A stretch of 49,267 nt of DNA, taken from contig CACZRP010000097.1 in assembly GCA_902783575.1 (NCBI GenBank), positions 1 through 49,267 on the forward strand. The letters are read 5' to 3'. Of this stretch, positions 16,970 through 24,480 are shown in pieces (positions within the stretch are counted from its first letter, which is position 1; the number at the start of each line of letters is the position of its first letter). A model generated the notes under the pieces. It did not search any database. It was given only the letters and a program-made list of their open reading frames with translations, and was not told the origin of the DNA. Made by a program: the position numbers and the translations under genes. This DNA comes from an uncultured Eubacteriales bacterium. Its GTDB lineage: Bacteria > Bacillota > Clostridia > Lachnospirales > Bianqueaceae.

Positions 16970-17719
16970 ATGGGACTTTTCGACAAAAAGTATTGTGATA
17001 TCTGTGGAGCAAAAATCGGCCTTCTGGGCAACCGTAAGCTGGAAGACGGCAACCTTTGCAAGGACTGCGCCGCGAAGCTTTCTCCTTTCTTTTCCGAAAG
17101 ACGCGCCAGCACCGTGAATGAAATCCGCGAACAGCTGTCCTACCGTGAAGCGAACAGGGAAGAGGTGGCCCGATTCCACGCCACCCGTTCACTGGGAAGA
17201 AATACCAAGGTTCTTCTGGACGAGGATGCCCGCCGGTTTGTAGTCACCAGCGCCAGAGATCTGGTTCAGGCAAACCCCGATGTGCTGGATTATTCTCAGG
17301 TTACCGGCGTCGAGCTGGATATCAATGAAAACAAATCCGAGCAGAAGGTGAAGAACGCTCAGGGCCAGATGGTCAGCTATGTACCGCCCAGATATGAGTA
17401 TTCCTATGATTTCAATATGGTGATTCGTGTGAATCATCCCTACTTTGATACCATCCGCTTCCGGCTGAATTCCAGCTCTGTCAAGACTCCCAGAATGGTC
17501 AGCTCCAACGTGGTGGGCATGATGCCTCAGGAGTACAGAGAGTACTACGATATCGGAAAAGACATCGAAGCAACCCTTACCTCCGCCCGTCAGGAGATCC
17601 GTGACGAGGTCAAAGCCGCTGCGGCTCCCAAGATTGCGGTTAAATGCCCGCACTGCGGCGCTTCCACCATTCCGGATGCCAGCGGATGCTGCGAGTACTG
17701 CGGAGGCCCCCTTGCCTGA
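16970..17719 (+). CDS. DUF4428-type zinc-ribbon protein
   Basis: This 249-aa soluble protein has zinc-binding cysteine pairs at both ends. The N-terminal ribbon holds CDIC and CKDC about 23 residues apart, typical of DUF4428. The C-terminal ribbon holds CPHC and CEYC. The middle (about 75-200) is a beta-rich domain of the kind often called PH-like or SHOCT-associated, ending in a short helix. Its function is not known; proteins of this build are common and usually uncharacterised in Clostridia. AAGGAGGATCAAC precedes the ATG. It is a single-gene unit between its own promoter region and a strong terminator. Confidence 0.8.
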   Translation: MGLFDKKYCDICGAKIGLLGNRKLEDGNLCKDCAAKLSPFFSERRASTVNEIREQLSYREANREEVARFHATRSLGRNTKVLLDEDARRFVVTSARDLVQANPDVLDYSQVTGVELDINENKSEQKVKNAQGQMVSYVPPRYEYSYDFNMVIRVNHPYFDTIRFRLNSSSVKTPRMVSSNVVGMMPQEYREYYDIGKDIEATLTSARQEIRDEVKAAAAPKIAVKCPHCGASTIPDASGCCEYCGGPLA

Positions 17720-17746
17720 GCCGGTACAGCCCTCATTGTCAGATCA

Positions 17747-17775
17747 GGGACTGAGAGAAATCTCAGTCCCTTTTT
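17747..17775 (+). terminator. Rho-independent terminator after the zinc-ribbon gene
   Basis: GGGACTGAGA and TCTCAGTCCC form a perfect 10-bp stem with a GAAA tetraloop, followed by TTTTT. Confidence 0.95.
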
Positions 17776-17808
17776 ATCGCAGGAAATGGATTCTTCAGGA
17801 GAAGAGCC

Positions 17809-17838
17809 TTGCCAGAGAGCAGAGAAGTGTGGTATACT
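17809..17838 (+). promoter_or_regulatory. Promoter of the c-di-AMP cluster
   Basis: TTGCCA (17809-17814) and TATACT (17833-17838) are spaced by 18 nt. It lies between the terminator and the first gene of the cluster. No terminator or clear promoter is seen from here to the end of the MltG-like gene, so it probably drives the whole set. Confidence 0.65.
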
Positions 17839-17879
17839 ATACTGTACCTATGTATACATATATCGCGAGGTGAAACAAT

Positions 17880-18260
17880 TTGGTAAATAAAGATAAACTG
17901 ATCCTCATGTGCAAGGCTGCGGCCTATGAGTCCAAGGGACTCAGGGATGACGCCTTCGCCAAAAGGTATTACAAAGAGGACTATATGGATTTCCAGCGTC
18001 TGAAGCTGCGGGTTTGGACGACGGTTTTCTACGTCATTTACTGGATTTACTTCTTTGTCAAGGAATTCTACATCGATGGCGCCAGTCTGCTGCATTACGA
18101 CTATGCGGCGCTGTTCATCAAGGTTTTCTTCTATTATGCGATCCTTTTGATCGCTGTATCGTGGATTGCCGGTTTTGTTTCGAGTATCCGCTATGACATC
18201 GCGAAAAAGCGGATCGATCAGTATTACGATCTGCTGGCATCCATCAACGATTACGATTAA
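17880..18260 (+). CDS. Small two-helix membrane protein ahead of cdaA
   Basis: I do not recognise this 126-aa protein. It has a charged N-terminus (about 1-40), two hydrophobic helices at about 45-62 and 78-103, and a short cytosolic C-terminal tail. It starts with TTG at 17880; GAGGTG lies about 9 nt upstream and no ATG fits. It is the first gene after the cluster promoter and sits 15 nt before the next membrane-protein gene, two genes upstream of cdaA. This suggests, but does not show, a link to c-di-AMP or envelope physiology. Confidence 0.7.
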   Translation: MVNKDKLILMCKAAAYESKGLRDDAFAKRYYKEDYMDFQRLKLRVWTTVFYVIYWIYFFVKEFYIDGASLLHYDYAALFIKVFFYYAILLIAVSWIAGFVSSIRYDIAKKRIDQYYDLLASINDYD

Positions 18261-18275
18261 AGGAGCATATGAAAA

Positions 18276-19643
18276 ATGAAAGATAATATTCTCAACAGGA
18301 TTCGGAGCATCGTCTCCCTGATTATGCAGAAATCCTCTCTGCTGCTGCGGCTGCTGATTAAATTTGCCGCCTTTTTCCTGCTGTTTAAAACCATTTCCGG
18401 TTTTGACTATTTCACCCAGAGCGGCCTTTTCAATTCCACCAGCATCCAGCTGATACTGGCGGCCGCAGCTACGTTTCTGCCGAACAGAACTGGTATTCTG
18501 ATTGGACTCTGCATCATTGTCTACAACATTTATCTGACCTCTGTGGCGGGTGCCATTATTGTGGGACTGATGCTGCTTCTGCTGTACGTGATTACAGCGA
18601 ATCTGTTCCCGGAATACACCTACCTGCTGGCCCTGGTGCCGGTATGCATTCATTTCCACATCTACCTGGCTGTGCCTCTTTTCGCTGGACTTTTCATCGG
18701 AGCGGCATCGCTGGTGCCCGTGGTGATGGGCGTGCTGATGTATGGCGTGGTTCAGATTATTCCCGCCTTCCTGAATCTTCAGATGGACGGATCCCTGGAT
18801 GAAATTCCCAAACTGATCGCGGACGCATCCAGCAGCGGCGTCAGTTCCATCGCGGGCAATGACGAGCTGAAGGCTCTGATTATCCTTTCCGCCGCTGTGC
18901 TGCTGCTGATCAGTCTTCTGAAGCTGCTTCGCTTCAGCTATTCCCGTTATGTGGCCATCGGCGTTTCATCCCTCTTTGGCATTCTTTACATGTTCCTCGG
19001 CATCAGCCGCGGACAGATTCATTCACCGGCCGGCACAGCCCTTCTGTGGAGCGTCCTTACCATTGCCGCGCTGGTTTTCCTGGAATTCATGAAGGTTTCC
19101 GCCAACTACAAGGAAGCCCGTGATCTGGAATTTGAGGATGAGGACTATATCTATCAGGTTCATATGATTCCCAAGAACGCCATCTTCGGCAGCCGTCAGA
19201 CCGTTCTGACGAAGGAGGAGGCTGAGGTGAAGGACGTGACCAAGCCGAAGAAGAACGCGGCTCCGGAATCCGAAGCGGCTCCCGCGGCAGCGGCAGCTTC
19301 CGTTCCCGTCAGAAAGCAGGCCCCTCAGGGACAGCCGAGACGCAGAAAGCCTGCCCAGACTGAGGTGGTACGTCCCAGCGAGGCCCAGATCCGCGATGCG
19401 GAAGAAAAGGCTCTGAAGGCTGCGGAGGAGGAGAGAATCGCCATGGAAGGCGATACCATCCGTTCCGAGAAAATCGATGTACCGCTGCCCAGCGTGGTTC
19501 CCATGGAGTTTGAGCAGACCCGCAAGGTGGAGGATACTGCTGCGGCAGAGGCTCCCGTGGAAAAAGCGCCGGCTCCCCGCAGCGTGCTTTCCGAGGACGA
19601 ACCTCAGGATGTTTTTGAAGAGTTCGGTGGGAAAAACCACTAA
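18276..19643 (+). CDS. Multipass membrane protein with long cytosolic tail, upstream of cdaA
   Basis: This 455-aa protein has about eight to nine membrane helices in residues 20-285, then a hydrophilic Ala/Glu/Pro-rich tail of about 165 residues that is probably disordered and cytosolic. I recognise no enzymatic motif. The start is ATG 18276; the ATG at 18269 runs into a stop after five codons, and AGGAG at 18261-18265 fits 18276. It precedes cdaA by 54 nt, which include a small hairpin around CCCTTCCTTCGAAAGGG. A membrane partner or regulator of CdaA is one possibility. Protein family remains unassigned. Confidence 0.75.
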   Translation: MKDNILNRIRSIVSLIMQKSSLLLRLLIKFAAFFLLFKTISGFDYFTQSGLFNSTSIQLILAAAATFLPNRTGILIGLCIIVYNIYLTSVAGAIIVGLMLLLLYVITANLFPEYTYLLALVPVCIHFHIYLAVPLFAGLFIGAASLVPVVMGVLMYGVVQIIPAFLNLQMDGSLDEIPKLIADASSSGVSSIAGNDELKALIILSAAVLLLISLLKLLRFSYSRYVAIGVSSLFGILYMFLGISRGQIHSPAGTALLWSVLTIAALVFLEFMKVSANYKEARDLEFEDEDYIYQVHMIPKNAIFGSRQTVLTKEEAEVKDVTKPKKNAAPESEAAPAAAAASVPVRKQAPQGQPRRRKPAQTEVVRPSEAQIRDAEEKALKAAEEERIAMEGDTIRSEKIDVPLPSVVPMEFEQTRKVEDTAAAEAPVEKAPAPRSVLSEDEPQDVFEEFGGKNH

Positions 19644-19697
19644 ACGGTTTCTCTGATCCCTTCCTTCGAAAGGGAAATTAAAGGAGAAAGGAGAGCT

Positions 19698-20582
19698 ATG
19701 GACTCAATTTTATCTGGATTTTTGCCGGATGGCAGCAGCATCAGCAGCCTGATTCCGGCTTTCCGGCTGACGGATTTCCTTGATATCGTCGGCGTGGCCG
19801 TTCTGATTTATCTGCTCATCAGCTGGGTCCGGAAAACCCGCGCCTGGGTTCTGTTCCGGGGTATCGCCATCGTTCTGGTAATCTGGCTGATCGCCGTGGT
19901 GGCGCAGCTGAACATGATGATGTGGATTTTCCAGAATGTGTTCAACATCGGAATTCTTGCCATTGTCGTTATTTTCCAGCCGGAGCTTCGCCGGGCCCTG
20001 GAAAAGCTGGGTACCAACAATGTATTCACCAATATGTTCTCTGTGGGCAACATTAATGCCGTCAATGAACGGACCGCAGAGAGCATCACAAGAGCCATGG
20101 TCAGCATGGCTGAAGTAAAAACAGGAGCCCTGATCTGTGTGGAAAGACAGGTGGCCCTGGGTGAATATGAGCAGACCGGTATTCCCCTGAATGCCGATGT
20201 CACTTCCCAGCTGCTGATCAATATTTTCGAGAAAAACACACCGCTTCACGACGGTGCGGTCATCATCCGTCAGAATCGTGTTCTGGCGGCCACCTGTTAT
20301 CTGCCCCTTTCGGATAACTCCAACATCAGCAAGGAACTGGGAACCCGCCACAGAGCGGCCCTGGGCCTTTCTGAAGTATCCGATGCCAAGATTTTCATTG
20401 TTTCGGAGGAGACAGGAGCCATGTCCATGGCTGTCAGCGGACAGATCTACCGCGATATCACTCCGGAGCAGATCAAAAAAGAGCTTCTGGGTGAAGGCGT
20501 GGAGGACAGGAACAGAAACGGCGCCGGCCCCGTGATGAGTCTGAAGGAACGCCTGGGACGGCGGATCTCGGGAAAGGAGTAA
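19698..20582 (+). CDS. cdaA: Diadenylate cyclase CdaA
   Basis: This 294-aa membrane enzyme joins two ATP into the second messenger c-di-AMP. Three membrane helices lie within about residues 28-95, followed by the cytosolic DAC domain. The two catalytic motifs are intact: D185-G186-A187 in LHDGAVII and R217-H218-R219 in GTRHRAALG. AAAGGAG precedes the ATG. cdaR starts 3 nt after the stop, as in most Firmicutes. The usual third gene, glmM, is not here; an MltG-like gene takes the place. Confidence 0.96.
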   Translation: MDSILSGFLPDGSSISSLIPAFRLTDFLDIVGVAVLIYLLISWVRKTRAWVLFRGIAIVLVIWLIAVVAQLNMMMWIFQNVFNIGILAIVVIFQPELRRALEKLGTNNVFTNMFSVGNINAVNERTAESITRAMVSMAEVKTGALICVERQVALGEYEQTGIPLNADVTSQLLINIFEKNTPLHDGAVIIRQNRVLAATCYLPLSDNSNISKELGTRHRAALGLSEVSDAKIFIVSEETGAMSMAVSGQIYRDITPEQIKKELLGEGVEDRNRNGAGPVMSLKERLGRRISGKE

Positions 20583-20585
20583 GCC

Positions 20586-21935
20586 ATGAAGGAATTTATC
20601 AAAAAATGGATTACTCACAATCTGGGAGTCAAGATTCTGTCTCTGGTGATTGCTGTGCTGCTGTGGTTCGTCTTCACGAACCTGGAAGACCCCTTAACCA
20701 CCACCTATTACCAGGTGCCCGTGGAAGTCAGGCACGTGGAGGAATACCGGAACCAGAACCGCTTCATCGAAATCGATGGAGAGGAGGACCTGGACAACCT
20801 GTCTCTGACAGTTTATTTCCGATCCCGAACCTCGGAGGTGGAAGCCCTGAGAAACAGGAATGTTTCCACTTTCCTTTCCGCGTATATTGATCTCTATGAA
20901 ATCGATCCTGAAGATCCCAACCGTCTGCTGATCCATTACGATATCATAGACAGCTCCGTGAAGGGAGAGCTCTACAGCTACCGGAATAAGTCCTATTACA
21001 CGGTGGACGTGGAGGATTACGTTTCCGTAGAGATTCCCGTTCAGTACACCATTACCGGCACGCCGGTGGAAGGCTACATGTTTGTCCAGGATGATTCCAA
21101 TATTCAGGTTTCACCCAGGAAAATTACCCTGAGCGGACCCTCCGATCAGGTGATGCAGGTTGCCTATGCCCATGTGACGGTGGATGTTTCGAACGAGAGC
21201 GCCAACGTCAGCAAGATCGGCGAAGCCGTGCTGAAGAACCAGGATGGGGAAACCCTCAACTATTCCCGGGATGTCCTGCGGACCTCGGTGAATGATGTGA
21301 GTGTTTATATTCCCATCTACGCGCACAAAACCGTGAAGATTCTGCCCTACCTGGTGGGTACGCCCCGGGAAGGCTATGAGTACGCGAACAATCTTTCTCT
21401 GGATGTGGACTCCGTTGAGATTTACGGTCAGGAAAGTATACTGAACAAGATCAACAATATCTCGTTGCCTGAAATTGAGCTGGATACCATTACCGGCAGC
21501 TTCTCGGAGCGCTGTTATCTGCAGAAGCTGTTAAACGACAATTACGGAGACAATACCGTGCGCCTGATGAGCGGCAGCCCCATTGCCGTGACGGTTTCTC
21601 TGAGTGTGGAGAAGCAGCAGGAGCGGACCATTACACTGCCTACGGACAGAATTGCCGTCTCCGGTCAGGGAGATTTCGATTATGATTTCGAACTGAACTC
21701 CGTGGATATTGTTGTATACGGACTTCCCGCCAATGTGGAGGCCTACAATGAAGCTGATCTGGTGGCGACCCTGAGGCTGAAATCTTCGGATCTGACCGCA
21801 GGAATTCACAGTGTGTCACTGGATATTACAGGCCTTGGACAGCTGAAAGCTAAAGAAACCAAGGTAAATGTAGTTATTAGAGCGAAAAACAATGCAGAAT
21901 CATCAAATTCAACAAGTGAAGAGTCGTCTCCGTGA
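20586..21935 (+). CDS. cdaR: YbbR-domain CdaA regulator CdaR
   Basis: This 449-aa protein has a single N-terminal membrane anchor (about 15-32, VKILSLVIAVLLWFVF) and an extracellular region of about four YbbR repeats, ending in a Ser-rich tail. CdaR binds CdaA in the membrane and tunes its activity. The tight 3-nt spacing after cdaA implies coupled translation. The last 44 nt overlap the start of the MltG-like gene in another frame. Confidence 0.93.
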   Translation: MKEFIKKWITHNLGVKILSLVIAVLLWFVFTNLEDPLTTTYYQVPVEVRHVEEYRNQNRFIEIDGEEDLDNLSLTVYFRSRTSEVEALRNRNVSTFLSAYIDLYEIDPEDPNRLLIHYDIIDSSVKGELYSYRNKSYYTVDVEDYVSVEIPVQYTITGTPVEGYMFVQDDSNIQVSPRKITLSGPSDQVMQVAYAHVTVDVSNESANVSKIGEAVLKNQDGETLNYSRDVLRTSVNDVSVYIPIYAHKTVKILPYLVGTPREGYEYANNLSLDVDSVEIYGQESILNKINNISLPEIELDTITGSFSERCYLQKLLNDNYGDNTVRLMSGSPIAVTVSLSVEKQQERTITLPTDRIAVSGQGDFDYDFELNSVDIVVYGLPANVEAYNEADLVATLRLKSSDLTAGIHSVSLDITGLGQLKAKETKVNVVIRAKNNAESSNSTSEESSP

Positions 21936-22854
21936 GGGATGGCTCTTTCTTTTCATTTTAATCTTTGTCATCAGCGGGATGATGACGGGATGCGGCGCCT
22001 CTGAATCTTCCGAGCCCCAGGAGGACTCGGTGATTGTGATTGAACAGCAGAGCCAGGCTGACGCTGCTGTGGAAAGCACAGCCGAGAAGCCGGCGGAGAG
22101 CCAGACTCCGGAGGCCTCCCTTCCGGAGGAAGCGCAGCCGGAAACCTTTGTTCTTCAGGTGGAGACGGGAGAATACCTGACCCACATCATGGACAAAATC
22201 GAGGCCCTGGAGCTGGAGGCCGGAAATGAGATCTATACCGAAGATCTTCTGGTGGCTATGCAGGAAAGCATCGATTCGTATCTTCAGGATAACGGCTGCG
22301 AAAACCTGGAGCAGCTGGGCCTGGCCGGGGAAGGCTATATCGCTCCTGGGAATTATGAGATTTCCACGGAAATGAGCGCGGCCGAGGTCATGGATTACCT
22401 GTTTGAACAAAGCCAGACCAGGTTTTCGGAGGAGGATCGGGAAAGAGCGGAAGAGCTGGGTTACTCCATGCATGAAATCCTGACCATGGCCTCCATCATT
22501 GAGTTCGAAAGCTCCCGGACGGATGATGATTCCGTGAAAGCCCTGGTCTCCAGCGTAATTCACAACCGGCTGGATTCCGATACGCCGCTGCAGATGGATG
22601 TGACGGTATTCTATCTGCAGGAAGGTCTGCTGCCATACCGGGATCCCGCGGAGTATGAGGCGGCTTACGATACCTATGAGGCCGCGTCTCTGCCTCCGGG
22701 ACCCATCTGCGCACCCTCCGACGAAAGCATCCAGGCAGCGCTTTATCCGGAAGATACGGGGTATTTTTTCTTCATCTACGATGATGAAGGCAATTATTAT
22801 TTCGCTGAAGATTACGATACACACCTTCTTAATGTGGAAACCTATCTGGATTAA
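21892..22854 (+). CDS. MltG-like endolytic transglycosylase lipoprotein
   Basis: This 320-aa protein matches the catalytic part of MltG/YceG, which cuts nascent peptidoglycan strands outside the membrane. The segment LTMASIIEFES matches the MltG signature LASIVEKE, with E204 as catalytic glutamate; NRL, the stretch LQMDVTVFY and LPPGPIC further match family blocks. Unlike MltG, it is not anchored by a TM helix but appears to be a lipoprotein: a hydrophobic stretch ends in MMTGC, with the cysteine near residue 35, followed by an acidic linker. Its start overlaps cdaR by 44 nt. No good ribosome site precedes ATG 21892, and GTG 21916 is an alternative. Genomes usually carry another mltG, so this may be a paralogue. 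Confidence 0.8.
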   Translation: MQNHQIQQVKSRLREGWLFLFILIFVISGMMTGCGASESSEPQEDSVIVIEQQSQADAAVESTAEKPAESQTPEASLPEEAQPETFVLQVETGEYLTHIMDKIEALELEAGNEIYTEDLLVAMQESIDSYLQDNGCENLEQLGLAGEGYIAPGNYEISTEMSAAEVMDYLFEQSQTRFSEEDRERAEELGYSMHEILTMASIIEFESSRTDDDSVKALVSSVIHNRLDSDTPLQMDVTVFYLQEGLLPYRDPAEYEAAYDTYEAASLPPGPICAPSDESIQAALYPEDTGYFFFIYDDEGNYYFAEDYDTHLLNVETYLD

Positions 22855-22875
22855 AGAGGGATAAGGGAGAGCATC

Positions 22876-24480
22876 ATGCCAAATTTCTTTTCCAAGAAAA
22901 CCATGAAATATGTCCAGGACCGGTGGGGCAAGGAGGATGAAGCCCAGGGGGTGGATTTCTCCGATACCGAGGATTTCTTCGTCCGGATGATGCGGAAGGA
23001 CGACTGGATTCTGGATGACCAGACCTGGAATGATCTGGATATGAACCGGAATTACCTCAAAATGAACCGGACCTTTTCGATGCCGGGCCAGCAATGCCTC
23101 TACAATATGCTCCGGATCCTTCAGTTTGATGAAAAGGAGCTTCACAGACGCAGCCGGGTGATCGAGTTTTTCCGGATGAACAAGGAGAAGAGGGAACAGG
23201 TTTCCTGTCTGCTCCGGTATCTGGGCAAGGATTCCTACGACACCGCGGCGGGACTTCTTTATAAGGATATTCCCGAAATGCCTGCCGTCCGGGCCTGGGT
23301 GATTCCCTCCACCCTGGGTATGATCGCCTCCTTCTTTACCATTCCCTTCTGGGGAGTGAGAAGCATCATCATGATTATTCTGTTTTTCATCATCAATATG
23401 ATTGTGCATCATCTGATGAACAAGCAGACGGAATCGGCCATGCCGGGCATCCGGTATATTGCCCGGATGCTGGTGGCGGCCAGGGAAATCAAGAAGCTGG
23501 ATCTGCCCGAGCTTTCCGAATACAACGAGTTTTTCGACAAGGTAACGGATAAATGCGGCGTGATTCTGCGTAAAAACCGGTCCCTGGGCATTACAGGCAC
23601 CCAGGATATGATGGGCCTGGTGACTTATATCAACATTATGTTTCTGGTGGAAGCCCGGGCCTATCTGCGGTGCATGACCTATATCAAGGAGTATGCGCCT
23701 GCCCTCCGGACCCTGTACCGCCGCCTGGGCGAGCTGGACGCCTTTCAGTCCATGGCTTCGGTGCGCCGGGGAATGCGCCACAGCTGCCGCCCCGTTTTTA
23801 CCGAAAAAGAGAACTATCTGAAGGCGGAGCAGATCGGATATCCCATGCTCACCGGTGTGGTCTGCAATGATGTGGCCCTGGACGGCCGCAATATGGTGAT
23901 TACCGGCTCCAATATGTCCGGTAAATCCACATTCCTCCGAACCCTCGGGGTAAACGCGGTGCTGGCCCAGACCTTTGACATGGTCATGGCGAAAAGCTAT
24001 GAGGCCTCCATGTTTAATGTGATGACATCCATCAGTCCCAGCGACGACCTGGAAGAAGGCACCAGCTATTATATGGCGGAGGCCAAGGCGCTGCTGCGCA
24101 TGGTCAACGCGGTGGAGCAGGGACCCTGCAGCCTGCTGCTGATTGATGAGATTTTCCGCGGCACCAACCCCCTGGAGCGGGTGGCTGCCGCCTCCTCCCT
24201 GCTGGCCTACCTTTCAAAGAAAAACTGCATGATTATTGTGGCTACCCATGACATAGAGATCACGGAAAAGGTCACAGGCCTTTATGACAACTATCATTTT
24301 GAGGAAAAGGTGACGAAGGACTCTCTGGAGTTTGACTATCTGCTGAAGCCCGGCGTTCTGAAGAAGCCCAACGGAATCCATATCCTGGAATACATCGGTT
24401 ACCCCGAGGAGATTATTCAGGAGGCGCTGAAGGACGTGGCCGGAGATTTTGAAGAAGAGGAAGCTGATGGAGATCATTGA
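22876..24480 (+). CDS. MutS-like ATPase with membrane hairpin
   Basis: This 534-aa protein carries a MutS-type C-terminal ATPase: Walker A GSNMSGKST at 344-352, a Walker B LLLIDEIFRGTN with the family FRGT extension, and a VATHDIEI switch. The N-terminal mismatch-recognition and connector domains of MutS are missing. Instead, residues about 134-176 form two hydrophobic helices, followed by a lever-like helical region. It belongs with the short MutS-related proteins of Firmicutes, which are not mismatch-repair proteins proper; their role is unknown. GGGAGAGC precedes the ATG. The 3' end overlaps the helicase gene by 14 nt. Confidence 0.82.
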   Translation: MPNFFSKKTMKYVQDRWGKEDEAQGVDFSDTEDFFVRMMRKDDWILDDQTWNDLDMNRNYLKMNRTFSMPGQQCLYNMLRILQFDEKELHRRSRVIEFFRMNKEKREQVSCLLRYLGKDSYDTAAGLLYKDIPEMPAVRAWVIPSTLGMIASFFTIPFWGVRSIIMIILFFIINMIVHHLMNKQTESAMPGIRYIARMLVAAREIKKLDLPELSEYNEFFDKVTDKCGVILRKNRSLGITGTQDMMGLVTYINIMFLVEARAYLRCMTYIKEYAPALRTLYRRLGELDAFQSMASVRRGMRHSCRPVFTEKENYLKAEQIGYPMLTGVVCNDVALDGRNMVITGSNMSGKSTFLRTLGVNAVLAQTFDMVMAKSYEASMFNVMTSISPSDDLEEGTSYYMAEAKALLRMVNAVEQGPCSLLLIDEIFRGTNPLERVAAASSLLAYLSKKNCMIIVATHDIEITEKVTGLYDNYHFEEKVTKDSLEFDYLLKPGVLKKPNGIHILEYIGYPEEIIQEALKDVAGDFEEEEADGDH

